From contig NZ_CP087168.1 of the NCBI RefSeq assembly GCF_024748615.1, positions 4,588,001 to 4,652,000 on the forward strand: a DNA stretch of 64,000 bases, written 5' to 3'. Under the pieces are notes generated by a model. It searched no databases, was not told where the DNA came from, and worked only from the letters and a program-made list of their open reading frames with translations. Every line of letters begins with the position of its first letter. The stretch's first letter is position 1. This DNA is from Pseudomonas sp. B21-048 (lineage in GTDB: Bacteria > Pseudomonadota > Gammaproteobacteria > Pseudomonadales > Pseudomonadaceae). Below, in pieces: positions 12,151-19,524 of the stretch. The position numbers were made by a program, and so were the translations under genes.

Positions 12151-12191
12151 ACAATTAAATCCTTATAAATCAGATAGTTAAAAACATAGTA

Positions 12192-12247
12192 GTCATATCG
12201 ACATACGACGATTTATAGTCTCACCGACTACACGGAGTCATTATGAC
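12192..12247. promoter_or_regulatory. Three NorR-type GT-N7-AC sites between fhp and norR
   Basis: GTCATATCGAC (12192-12202), GTCTCACCGAC (12218-12228) and GTCATTATGAC (12237-12247) all fit the NorR core GT-N7-AC. The last one fits the E. coli consensus GTCA-N3-TGAC exactly and overlaps the norR start codon at 12243. Three sites is the number E. coli NorR requires for open-complex formation. Confidence 0.65.
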
Positions 12248-13796
12248 TGCAAAATTACTGCTCACGACCCTGCTGCCCCTGGTCTCCGACCTGTCCCGCG
12301 AATTACCCGAAGGCGAGCGCTACCGACGCCTGCTCGAAGCCATGCGCGCCCTGCTCCCTTGCGACGCCGCGGCCCTGCTGAGACTCGATGGCGAATGGCT
12401 GGTGCCGCTGGCCGTGGACGGATTGAGCACTGATACCCTCGGCCGACGTTTCAAAATCAGCGAACACCCGCGCTTCGAAGCGCTGCTCAGCAGTCCCGGC
12501 CCGACTCGCTTCGCCGCCGACAGCGATTTGCCCGATCCTTATGACGGTCTGGTCGAGGGTCTTCACGATCACCTGGAAGTCCACGACTGCATGGGCTGCC
12601 CGCTGTTTATCGACGAGCGTCCATGGGGTTTGCTGACCCTCGACGCGCTCGACCCTGAACGCTTCGAACCGATCGAACTGGACGCCCTGCAAGCCTTCGC
12701 CAGCCTCGCCGCCGCCACGGTCAACGCCGCCGAGCGCATTGAACGGCTGGCCAATCGCGTCGAAGACGAACATCAGCGCGCCGAGGTTTACCGTCAGGTC
12801 AGCGGCCAGCAGAGCCGCGAAATGATCGGCCAGAGCAAGGCGCACAAACGACTGGTGGAAGAGATCAACCTGGTGGGCGGCAGCGATCTGACGGTGCTGA
12901 TCACCGGGGAAACCGGGGTCGGCAAAGAGTTGGTGGCTCAGGCTATCCACGCGGCGTCCCCACGGGCCGACAAACCGATCATCAGCCTCAATTGCGCAGC
13001 CCTGCCAGACACACTGGTGGAGAGCGAATTGTTCGGCCATGTGCGCGGTGCTTTCACCGGCGCGACGAATGATCGTCTCGGCAAGTTCGAACTGGCCAAT
13101 GGCGGCACCTTGTTCCTCGATGAAGTCGGTGAACTGTCGCTGACGGTTCAGGCTAAATTGTTGAGAGTGCTACAAAGCGGTCAACTGCAGCGCCTGGGGT
13201 CGGACAAGGAACATCAGGTCGACGTGCGATTGATTGCAGCGACCAACCGCGACCTGGCCGAAGAAGTGCGTAGCGGTCGCTACCGTGCCGACTTTTATCA
13301 TCGCCTCAGCGTTTACCCGCTGCTGGTCCCCGCACTGCGCGATCGCGGTCGGGATGTGCTGCTGCTCAGCGGCTACTTCCTGGAACAAAACCGCTCACGC
13401 ATGGGCCTCAACAGCCTGCGCCTGTCCGGCGATGCGCAAGCGGCATTGTTGGCGTATGACTGGCCGGGTAACGTACGAGAGCTGGAGCATTTGATTGGCC
13501 GCAGCGCGCTGAAGGCGTTGGGCAACTGCAAACAACGGCCGAAGATTCTCAGTTTGAGCGCGGCGGATCTGGATTTGCCCAATGGCGGCGTTGAACCCGC
13601 GCCAGAACCGGTGGTGGCTGCGCCGGCGGCTGCATTAATTGCAGGGGATTTGCGTGAGGCCACCGAGCATTATCAGCGCCAACTGATCAGCGCTTGCCTG
13701 GAACGGCACCAGAACAACTGGGCCAGCGCGGCGCGGGAGCTGGGTCTGGATCGGGCGAACCTTGGGCGAATGGCTAAGCGGTTGGGTATGAAGTAA
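12243..13796 (+). CDS. norR: NO-responsive sigma-54-dependent activator NorR
   Basis: Senses NO through a non-haem iron in its GAF domain and activates sigma-54 transcription, 517 aa. GAF spans about residues 25-165, and Asp101 (PYDGL) and Cys116 probably correspond to the E. coli NorR iron ligands Asp99 and Cys113. The AAA+ domain has Walker A GETGVGKE (222-229), the sigma-54 contact loop GAFTGA (269-274) and Walker B LFLDE (290-294). A Fis-type HTH ends the protein ([19 protein letters not shown]). Divergent from fhp, its evident target; called fhpR in P. aeruginosa. Confidence 0.95.
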   Translation: MTAKLLLTTLLPLVSDLSRELPEGERYRRLLEAMRALLPCDAAALLRLDGEWLVPLAVDGLSTDTLGRRFKISEHPRFEALLSSPGPTRFAADSDLPDPYDGLVEGLHDHLEVHDCMGCPLFIDERPWGLLTLDALDPERFEPIELDALQAFASLAAATVNAAERIERLANRVEDEHQRAEVYRQVSGQQSREMIGQSKAHKRLVEEINLVGGSDLTVLITGETGVGKELVAQAIHAASPRADKPIISLNCAALPDTLVESELFGHVRGAFTGATNDRLGKFELANGGTLFLDEVGELSLTVQAKLLRVLQSGQLQRLGSDKEHQVDVRLIAATNRDLAEEVRSGRYRADFYHRLSVYPLLVPALRDRGRDVLLLSGYFLEQNRSRMGLNSLRLSGDAQAALLAYDWPGNVRELEHLIGRSALKALGNCKQRPKILSLSAADLDLPNGGVEPAPEPVVAAPAAALIAGDLREATEHYQRQLISACLERHQNNWASAARELGLDRANLGRMAKRLGMK

Positions 13797-13819
13797 GCCC
13801 GATATCATCAGTTCGGTAT

Positions 13820-13958
13820 TTCTGTGGCGAGGGGGGCTTGTCGGAACGCCGCATCACCCCGTTCGGCCGCGAAGCGGCGTGAAACCAGCGATGAGGTTAG
13901 TCTTGAAAAAAACGGGAGCAAGCTCCCTCGCCACAGGCAAGCTCCCTCGCCACAGGGG
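13820..13958. repeat. REPIN-like palindrome with a tandem-duplicated right arm
   Basis: The left arm TCTGTGGCGAGGGGGGCTTG (13821-13840) is the inverse of CAAGCTCCCTCGCCACAGG, which is present twice in tandem (13919-13937 and 13938-13956). This is the common P. fluorescens REP family. Together with 13960-14082, where I see nothing beyond the cheV leader, it fills the 286-bp gap between norR and cheV. Confidence 0.85.
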
Positions 13959-14082
13959 TTCACCGTTTGGGTGGCAATGGGGATTACGCCTAAAGCCTGC
14001 CCCCGACAAGTCGATAACCCGACATCGATAGCTGTTGGCGATCTTCACAATCGCCCATCACCTTTCTCCACAGAAGGTTTTT

Positions 14083-14985
14083 ATGTCTTCCAACAAAGCC
14101 CGCGCAGATTCACTTTCGCTTCTGCTGTTTACCTTGCGCAGCGGCAAGCTGATGGCGATCAACCTGCTGAAGGTCAGTGAAATCATTCCCTGCCCGCCGC
14201 TGACCAAGCTGCCGGAGTCGCACCCCCACGTCAAAGGCATCGCCACCCTGCGCGGCGCGTCGTTGTCGGTGATCGACCTGAGCCGCGCCATTGGCGAGCG
14301 ACCGCTGGAAGACCCGAACGGTGGCTGCCTGATCGTCACCGACGTCAGCCGCTCCAAACAGGGTTTGCACGTTCAGGCGGTGAGCAAGATCGTCCATTGC
14401 CTGACCACCGACATCCGACCACCGCCCTTCGGTTCCGGCGGCGTGCGCTCATACATCACCGGCGTGACCTCCGTCGACGGCACGCTGGTGCAAGTGCTGG
14501 ACATCGAAAAGGTCATCCACGGCATCGCGCCAGCGCAGATCGAAACGGCTCCGACCGAACTGAGCATGGAAGACGCCGAAGTACTCGGCAACGCGCGGAT
14601 CCTGGTGGTCGATGACAGCCAGGTCGCCCTGCAACAATCGGTGCACACCCTGCGTAACCTCGGCCTGCAGTGCCACACCGCTCGCAGCGCCAGGGAAGCC
14701 ATCGACTGCCTGCTGGACCTGCAAGGCACCGCCCAACAAATCAACCTGATCGTCTCGGACATCGAAATGTCGGAAATGGACGGCTATGCCCTTACCCGCA
14801 CATTGCGCGAAACGCCGGACTTCTCGCACCTCTACGTGTTGCTGCATACATCATTGGACAGCGCGATGAACAGCGAGAAGGCTCGACTGGCCGGGGCCAA
14901 CGCGGTGCTGACCAAATTCTCCTCGCCGGAACTGACCAAATGCCTGATCGCGGCGGCCAGGGCCATCGCCGAACAAGGTCACTGA
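14083..14985 (+). CDS. CheV-type chemotaxis coupling protein (CheW + receiver)
   Basis: Links chemoreceptors to CheA and adapts through phosphorylation. The CheW-like domain (about residues 8-150; LLLFTLRSGKLMAINLLKVSEII) is followed by a response-regulator receiver domain (about 172-295) with acidic pair Asp-Asp in ILVVDDSQ, the phosphorylatable Asp in LIVSDIEM, a T/S site in LLHTSL and the conserved Lys in LTKFSS. I chose the ATG at 14083, behind AAGG; an upstream in-frame ATG at 14035 lacks a ribosome site. About 300 aa. It stands alone, with no che operon nearby. Confidence 0.92.
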   Translation: MSSNKARADSLSLLLFTLRSGKLMAINLLKVSEIIPCPPLTKLPESHPHVKGIATLRGASLSVIDLSRAIGERPLEDPNGGCLIVTDVSRSKQGLHVQAVSKIVHCLTTDIRPPPFGSGGVRSYITGVTSVDGTLVQVLDIEKVIHGIAPAQIETAPTELSMEDAEVLGNARILVVDDSQVALQQSVHTLRNLGLQCHTARSAREAIDCLLDLQGTAQQINLIVSDIEMSEMDGYALTRTLRETPDFSHLYVLLHTSLDSAMNSEKARLAGANAVLTKFSSPELTKCLIAAARAIAEQGH

Positions 14986-14988
14986 GTT

Positions 14989-15471
14989 GTGGCTGAGGTT
15001 TTTTGTTTTCTGATGCGGCGCAACCTCGCTGAGGCTGTGCCGCCTTGCGCTTGGCCAAATGGCATTGAGTTGACCGAGTACCGTCCTGAACTCGCCGAAG
15101 CCGTTCATCAATTGATGGAACTTGGCTATCTGGAAGGTAGCGGTCGCGTACCGGCGCGGGAAGTCTGGCAGCAGCGTTTCGAAACCGATCCTGAATACGA
15201 TCCGGCCCTATGCTTTATTGCCTTGGATGCCGAAGGAATCGTCGGCGTCGCCCAGTGCTGGACCAGCGCTTACATCAAGAGCCTGGTGGTGCACCCGCGC
15301 GCTCAAGGCCTCGGACTTGGCCGTGCTCTGCTGCTAAATGCTTTCAATGTGTTTCAGCAACGCCGCGAAGGATTTGTGGATTTGAAAGTCTTGGAAAACA
15401 ACCTTCGGGCACAACGTTTGTATGAAAGTGCCGGGATGTATGTGGTCCGCCGAGAGCCGGTTCCAACCTGA
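14989..15471 (+). CDS. GNAT-family N-acetyltransferase
   Basis: Acetyl-CoA-dependent acetyltransferase of unknown substrate, up to 160 aa. The acetyl-CoA site is clear: VHPRAQGLGLGRALL fits the (Q/R)xxGxG/A motif near residues 103-117, preceded by the SLVV strand; NNLRAQRLYESAGM is the typical C-terminal GNAT helix. The start is uncertain: GTG at 14989, three bases after the cheV stop and possibly coupled to it, or ATG at 15013. The first 20 or so residues look poorly conserved, which favours the later start. I do not recognise a specific subfamily. Confidence 0.82.
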   Translation: MAEVFCFLMRRNLAEAVPPCAWPNGIELTEYRPELAEAVHQLMELGYLEGSGRVPAREVWQQRFETDPEYDPALCFIALDAEGIVGVAQCWTSAYIKSLVVHPRAQGLGLGRALLLNAFNVFQQRREGFVDLKVLENNLRAQRLYESAGMYVVRREPVPT

Positions 15472-15476
15472 CACCG

Positions 15477-15530
15477 CTTTCGCGGGCACACCGAACCCTG
15501 TAGGAGCGAGGCTTGCCCGCGAAGAGGCCG
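15477..15530. repeat. REP element between the GNAT gene and the next gene
   Basis: CTTTCGCGGGC and its inverse GCCCGCGAAGAGG surround GTAGGAGCGAGGC, the same REP family as at 9785-9898. Confidence 0.8.
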
Positions 15531-15598
15531 CCTAAACAATCCAAAACCATCAGGCATACTCCTGACCTCGGCCACTACACGCCAAGGATGCCCAAACC

Positions 15599-15925
15599 AT
15601 GAAAGCCATCACCCTGACCTTCCTCTGCCTCACCACCCTCGCCACCCAAGCCCACGCCTCCAGCCCCGACGCCTGGGCCGCCTACGACAAAGCCGTACTC
15701 GCCAGTTGCACCAAAACCAGCGGCCTGAAGAACGTCAAACCCGTCGGCAACGCCGCGCAGTTCGATGACCGGGTCGGCTATACCGCGCTCCTGCTGCAAG
15801 GCCAGTACCCGCAAAAGCACATGAAAGGCCAACAAGGCACCGAGTTGTGCCTGTACAACAAGAAAAGCAAAACCGCCTACGTGACCGAGTGGGACTCCAT
15901 CCGCTCAACAGCAAAAACGCAGTGA
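15599..15925 (+). CDS. Small secreted protein of unknown function
   Basis: 108 aa with a clear Sec signal peptide (MKAITLTFLCLTTLA, cleavage after ATQAHA near residue 20). The mature ~88 residues contain two Cys (ASCTKTSG and ELCLYNK) that could form one disulfide, and basic Lys-rich patches. Similar short exported proteins are widespread in Pseudomonas without assigned function. It has its own ATG and sits between a REP element and a cysteine-cluster protein gene. Codon use matches the neighbours, so I regard it as real. Confidence 0.75.
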   Translation: MKAITLTFLCLTTLATQAHASSPDAWAAYDKAVLASCTKTSGLKNVKPVGNAAQFDDRVGYTALLLQGQYPQKHMKGQQGTELCLYNKKSKTAYVTEWDSIRSTAKTQ

Positions 15926-16008
15926 ATGGCGCATAACTTGCTTCGGCACAGGCCTTTGCGGTGGCTTTTTGTCGCCATTTCATGCCCCCACAGGTGACTG
16001 GCCGTTCG

Positions 16009-16758
16009 ATGAATACAACGTTTTCCTGCGTAGGTTGTGGCAAATGCTGCAACGACCACCACGTGCCCCTGACACTGACAGAAGCCCGGATGTGGGCGGC
16101 CGATGGCGGTCAGGTGATCGTGCTGGTGGAAGCCTTTCTCGCCAATGGCCTGGGCCTGCCCGCGCAGCAACGCGAACACGCCGAACGCCGTTCGGTGATG
16201 GTTCGAAGCGGCGCCTGCGAGGCCCACGTAGCGATTACCTTCGCCGCCTACAACGTCGGTCCCTGCCGGAATCTTGACGACGACAACCTCTGCCGCATCT
16301 ACGAACGCCGACCGTTGGTGTGCCGCATCTACCCGATGGAAATCAATCCGCACATCCCGCTCAACCCGGCGATCAAAGAATGCCCGCCTGAGTCCTGGGA
16401 AACAGGGCCGGACTTGATCATTGGGGGTGAGCTGGTGGATCAGGAACTGGCAGGATTAATTCAGCGTTCGCGTCAGGCGGATCGCGATGAGATTCAGACC
16501 AAGGAGGCGATTTGCGCGTTATTGGGGATTCGGACGACAGCACTGAAGGGCGATGGATTTACTGCCTATTTGCCGGACATGACGGCGTTTGCCATGGTCA
16601 TTGATCAGGTGGCGCAACAGCCGCTGGCGGCGTCGGGCGGTGAATGGGCCTTTCATGTGTCGGGCGATGATATCGCCGGGCAAGTGCTGGCAGCCGGGGC
16701 GCAAGTGGCGACTGAAGCGCCGCTGAACTATGCGTTTATTTCGTTGCGGGCGGTCTGA
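16009..16758 (+). CDS. YkgJ-family cysteine-cluster protein (probable metal-binding)
   Basis: Putative zinc- or iron-chelating CxxCxxCC protein of unknown role. The N-terminal cluster CVGCGKCCNDHHVPLT (about residues 7-22) and a second group (CRNLDDDNLCRIYERRPLVCRIYP) match the family signature. About 250 aa from ATG 16009; the in-frame ATG at 15961 adds 16 unlikely residues. The C-terminal 150 residues are outside the recognisable domain. YkgJ-type proteins have been linked to flagellar methylase FliB and Fe-S enzymes, but there is no such gene here. Confidence 0.82.
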   Translation: MNTTFSCVGCGKCCNDHHVPLTLTEARMWAADGGQVIVLVEAFLANGLGLPAQQREHAERRSVMVRSGACEAHVAITFAAYNVGPCRNLDDDNLCRIYERRPLVCRIYPMEINPHIPLNPAIKECPPESWETGPDLIIGGELVDQELAGLIQRSRQADRDEIQTKEAICALLGIRTTALKGDGFTAYLPDMTAFAMVIDQVAQQPLAASGGEWAFHVSGDDIAGQVLAAGAQVATEAPLNYAFISLRAV

Positions 16759-16777
16759 GCCAGATGATGGGCTGGCC

Positions 16778-16899
16778 TCATCGTCGGAACGCCGCCCGGA
16801 GCCGGCTCGCTCCCACAGTGGATTTCGTCGTACACAACATCTGTGTCTCATGAAGATCATGTGGGAGCGAGCCTGCTCCGGGCGGCGTTCCGACGATGA
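16778..16899. repeat. Large REPIN with 39-bp arms
   Basis: The arms at 16778-16816 and 16861-16899 are inverse copies with a single mismatch; the loop is 44 bp. The outer part reads TCATCGTCGGAACGCCGC and the inner part GGCTCGCTCCCAC. It lies between converging genes (ends 16758 and 16930). Confidence 0.92.
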
Positions 16900-16929
16900 C
16901 GATAGATCAGGCACCGTAGAGGTAAAAAC

Positions 16930-17187
16930 TCAGCGCTTACCCATCGAACGACGGGTGCCAGGAGGCGCTGCACCCGGGGTCTTGGTGTGACCATTCTTGG
17001 CGCCGTTCTTATACCAAGGCTGGCTGGCATTCTTCGCCGCGGCCAGTTCACCCGGTTTGAACGGAAATTTGAACACTGGAATCGCCGCTTTGGTTTCGCT
17101 GTCTGCGCTGGAGTCGACGCTGTCTGGCAGATCTGCCTGGTCGTCGCTCAAAGCGTCGGCAACCGGCGGTTGTGTCGGGGAAGTCAT
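16930..17187 (-). CDS. Small hydrophilic protein, unknown
   Basis: 85 aa. An acidic, Ser/Asp-rich first half (...DQADLPDSVDSSADSET) is followed by a basic, Gly/Pro-rich tail (NGHTKTPGAAPPGTRRSMGKR). No signal peptide, membrane segment or catalytic motif. The strong charge asymmetry and lack of Cys suggest an intrinsically disordered protein. Related small proteins are common in Pseudomonas. Coding status rests on codon usage and its isolated position between a REPIN and a REP element; it does not shadow any better gene. Confidence 0.65.
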   Translation of the reverse strand: MTSPTQPPVADALSDDQADLPDSVDSSADSETKAAIPVFKFPFKPGELAAAKNASQPWYKNGAKNGHTKTPGAAPPGTRRSMGKR

Positions 17188-17312
17188 GAAAGCTCCGGGT
17201 GATGCTCAAAGAGTCGGGCCCGGTAGGCGAGCCGCGAAAGGCGGGCAGTATACCTGTGTCGGGAGCCGCAAGCTGCAGTTGGTCAGTTGGGTTTTGTATT
17301 GACTGACCAACC

Positions 17313-17335
17313 GCTTTCGCGGGCAAGCCTCGCTC
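17313..17335. repeat. Single REP unit
   Basis: GCTTTCGCGGGCAAGCCTCG, the same family as 9785-9898 and 15477-15530, here without a partner. Confidence 0.75.
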
Positions 17336-17389
17336 AGGTGCATAGTGTCGTACACCGAATCTGCGAACGACGATGAACGATAACGCGGT

Positions 17390-17758
17390 CTACGCCGGAT
17401 CGACGTTATCCAGCGCCCGACTCACCGCCAACTCCGCCAGCATGATGACCTGCTGAATCGCCAACGCCGTATGGCGCTGCGGGCCGATCAGGTTGTTGGC
17501 GAAATCGGTGGCCAGGACACTCGCTGAGGCCAACGATTCGTAGGCGTGGGCCAGCAGGCTTTCGGTGCCGGCACCCGGGGCGACCATGAACATGGTGCTG
17601 GGGCGACGGGGCTTTTCGGTGTATTGCGCCGGGGGATCGAGGTAGTAGTCGAGGGCGCGTTTTATGGCTTCGCGGTCTTTGAGTAATTCTTCGGTGCGCG
17701 AGGCTTCGGCGTTGGGGGTGGTGGTATTGAAGGGTGGGTCGGGGATTAACTTATCCAT
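17390..17758 (-). CDS. DUF6124-like small protein
   Basis: 122 aa from the ATG at 17758 (AGGAG five bases before). It resembles the Pseudomonas DUF6124 family: an N-terminal disordered DPPFNTTTPNAE segment, the alternating helix REAIKRALDYYLDPP, then MFMVAPGAGTESLLAHAYESLASASVLATDFANN and a C-terminal helix MLAELAVSRALDNVDP. Function unknown. The frame stays open upstream to 17926, but that part encodes the structured leader described at 17761-18000 and is unlikely to be protein. Family membership is from memory. Confidence 0.75.
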   Translation of the reverse strand: MDKLIPDPPFNTTTPNAEASRTEELLKDREAIKRALDYYLDPPAQYTEKPRRPSTMFMVAPGAGTESLLAHAYESLASASVLATDFANNLIGPQRHTALAIQQVIMLAELAVSRALDNVDPA

Positions 17759-17760
17759 AC

Positions 17761-18000
17761 AAACTCCTGCTGAAATGGGTGCCACCACTCGCCGGATCTC
17801 AAGCGACGAGGAGGTGGCAGCTATGTGCAGAGTGAGATCCACCGGAGCAGGCAACCGGCCAGACCGAAGTCTGCCCGCACACAGCTGCCATAACGCATTT
17901 ACAGGCAGCGGATAAGCTGGCGCCAATTATGGTGGTGTTGGCGCTAGATGCATAGCAATTGCCGGGGATCTCACGCCCGGTCGCTGAGTTGTCAGCGACA
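17761..18000 (-). promoter_or_regulatory. Structured leader RNA of the DUF6124-like gene with competing helices
   Basis: On the minus-strand transcript, arms at 17877-17889 and 17816-17828 form a 13-bp helix (one G-U pair) enclosing a CAGAC-UUCG-GUCUG hairpin (17860-17873) and a CCGG-CCGG stem. Bases 17813-17819 can instead pair perfectly with 17780-17786 (TGCCACC with GGTGGCA), with an inner CTCG/CGAG stem; the two helices share 17816-17819. A GGATCTCA segment (17833-17840) can pair with TGAGATCC at 17794-17801 or at 17966-17973. Near 17980-17999 is another perfect hairpin, GTCGCTGA/TCAGCGAC. The ribosome site is at 17764-17768. Confidence 0.5.
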
Positions 18001-18092
18001 GCCAAAGGTTATTGGGCCCGCGTCCGACCGACAACCTGAAAAATGCGTGGGAAAGGTCTGCGTTCTGACACACCCGTTAAACATTCAAAAGC

Positions 18093-18213
18093 GGAACGCG
18101 GAGCGTCCCTGGCGGCATTCCCACGCGGGAGCGTGGGAACGATCAATCCCACGTCTGACACCGAATGCTCGCCTGACACGGATGACTGTAGGAGCCGTCG
18201 AGTGAAACGAGGC
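18093..18213. repeat. Partial composite repeats upstream of the RND operon
   Basis: 18093-18145 is half of the GCGGAGCGTCC...TTCCCACGC...GCGTGGGAACGATCA composite that appears complete at 24524-24634 and 56471-56586. 18186-18213 (TAGGAGCCGTCGAGTGAAAC) is a solo copy of the arm found in the dauB-dauA palindrome. Confidence 0.8.
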
Positions 18214-18254
18214 AGTGCCTACCAGGGAATCAGCATCAACCCAAAGAGGTCCAA

Positions 18255-18324
18255 ACTGACAGCGCCGTCAGTTACCCGTCACTCTACTGACGGCCGAACA
18301 GGTTTATAAAGGAAGGTATAAACC
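18255..18324. promoter_or_regulatory. Operator-like inverted repeats upstream of the RND efflux operon
   Basis: Three half-sites alternate: ACTGAC (18255), GTCAGT (18267) and ACTGAC (18286). They make one 6+6 palindrome and one 8+8 palindrome (CCGTCAGT/ACTGACGG). A second, unrelated perfect palindrome GGTTTATA-N8-TATAAACC follows at 18301-18324, ending 39 bp before the operon's ATG. Such arrays usually bind a TetR-, LysR- or MerR-type regulator; no regulator gene lies next to the pump. Confidence 0.5.
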
Positions 18325-18363
18325 TGACAAAACTCCGACCACTCTGCCCGGCGCCCCACTCGC

Positions 18364-19524
18364 ATGCGAACTCAGAAAAAAACCGCGTTGTTCGCCGCCC
18401 TTCTGATCGTCCTGGCAGCGCTGGGCGTGTGGTACGTCGCCAAGCCCGCCACGACCAAACTGGCCACCTCCACCGCCATCCCCGTGCGAGTGGTCAGCGT
18501 CGCCGAAAAAGACGTGCCCCGCTACGTCAGCGGCATCGGCTCGGTGCTGTCGCTGCACAGTGTGGTCATACGTCCGCAGATCGACGGCATTCTCACCCAA
18601 TTGCTGGTCAAGGAAGGCCAACGCGTGAACAAAGGTGACCTGCTGGCCACCCTCGACGACCGCTCGATCCGCGCCAGCCTCGATCAGGCACGGGCGCAAC
18701 TGGGCGAAAGTCAGGCGCTACTGCAAGTGGCACAGGTCGATCTCAAGCGCTACAAACTGCTGAGCGTCGACGACGGCGTGTCCAAGCAGACCTATGACCA
18801 GCAACAAGCCCTGGTCAACCAACTCAAAGCCACTGCCCAAGGCAATCAGGCATCAATCGACGCCGCTCTGGTGCAGCTTTCCTACACACAGATTCGCTCC
18901 CCGGTCACCGGTCGCGTCGGTATTCGCACAGTGGATGAAGGCAACTTCCTGCGCATGACTGACACTCAAGGGTTGTTCACGGTGACCCAGATCGACCCGA
19001 TCGCCGTGGAGTTTTCCCTGCCACAACAAATGCTGCCGACCCTGCAAGGCCTGATCAACGATCCCCAGCACACGCCGGTCAAGGCTTACATCGGTGCCGA
19101 CACCGACGGCGAAACCGGCAACCTGCTGGGCGAAGGCCACCTGACCCTGATCGACAACCAGATCAACGCCAACACCGGGACCATCCGCGCCAAGGCCGAA
19201 TTCGCCAACCCCGCACAGAAACTCTGGCCGGGCCTGCTGGTAACGGTAAAAATTCAGACAGCGCTGGATAAAAATGCGCTGGTGGTGCCGCCCACCGTCG
19301 TACAACGTGGCCTCGATCAACATTTCGTCTACCGGGTCAACGGCGACAAGGCTGAAGCCGTTCAGGTGCAGATGGTTTATCAAGGCAGCGGCCAGGACAT
19401 CATCAAAGGCGTGAAACCGGGCGATGTGCTGGTCAGCGACGGCCAGTCGCGGCTCAAACCTGGCTCGACCGTGCAGGTAGTGACCGACCCGCCGCAAGTG
19501 GTGCAATCGGAGCCGAAACCATGA
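18364..19524 (+). CDS. RND efflux periplasmic adaptor (membrane fusion protein)
   Basis: Adaptor linking the inner-membrane pump to an outer-membrane channel, 386 aa. An N-terminal membrane anchor (about residues 8-27) has no Cys lipobox, so it is a signal-anchor and not a lipoprotein. The biotinyl-lipoyl part (VVIRPQIDGILTQLLVKEGQRVNKGDLLATLD), alpha-hairpin (ASLDQARAQLGES...) and beta-barrel domains (about 210-290) follow in the normal order. MdtA/MuxA/OqxA-like. The stop codon overlaps the pump gene start (ATGA at 19521), so translation is coupled. Substrate cannot be deduced. Confidence 0.9.
   Translation: MRTQKKTALFAALLIVLAALGVWYVAKPATTKLATSTAIPVRVVSVAEKDVPRYVSGIGSVLSLHSVVIRPQIDGILTQLLVKEGQRVNKGDLLATLDDRSIRASLDQARAQLGESQALLQVAQVDLKRYKLLSVDDGVSKQTYDQQQALVNQLKATAQGNQASIDAALVQLSYTQIRSPVTGRVGIRTVDEGNFLRMTDTQGLFTVTQIDPIAVEFSLPQQMLPTLQGLINDPQHTPVKAYIGADTDGETGNLLGEGHLTLIDNQINANTGTIRAKAEFANPAQKLWPGLLVTVKIQTALDKNALVVPPTVVQRGLDQHFVYRVNGDKAEAVQVQMVYQGSGQDIIKGVKPGDVLVSDGQSRLKPGSTVQVVTDPPQVVQSEPKP

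Noticed and set aside
13919..13956. Short direct repeats that might suggest a CRISPR array
   Set aside because: Only two abutting 19-bp copies with no spacers and no cas genes; they are one REP arm duplicated.
13824..14180. 118-codon plus-strand frame before cheV
   Set aside because: Built from REP repeats and the 5' end of cheV in the wrong frame; no conserved content.
17759..17926. N-terminal extension of the DUF6124-like protein
   Set aside because: The region is palindromic leader sequence; a good ribosome site directly precedes the ATG at 17758 and residues upstream look unlike the family.
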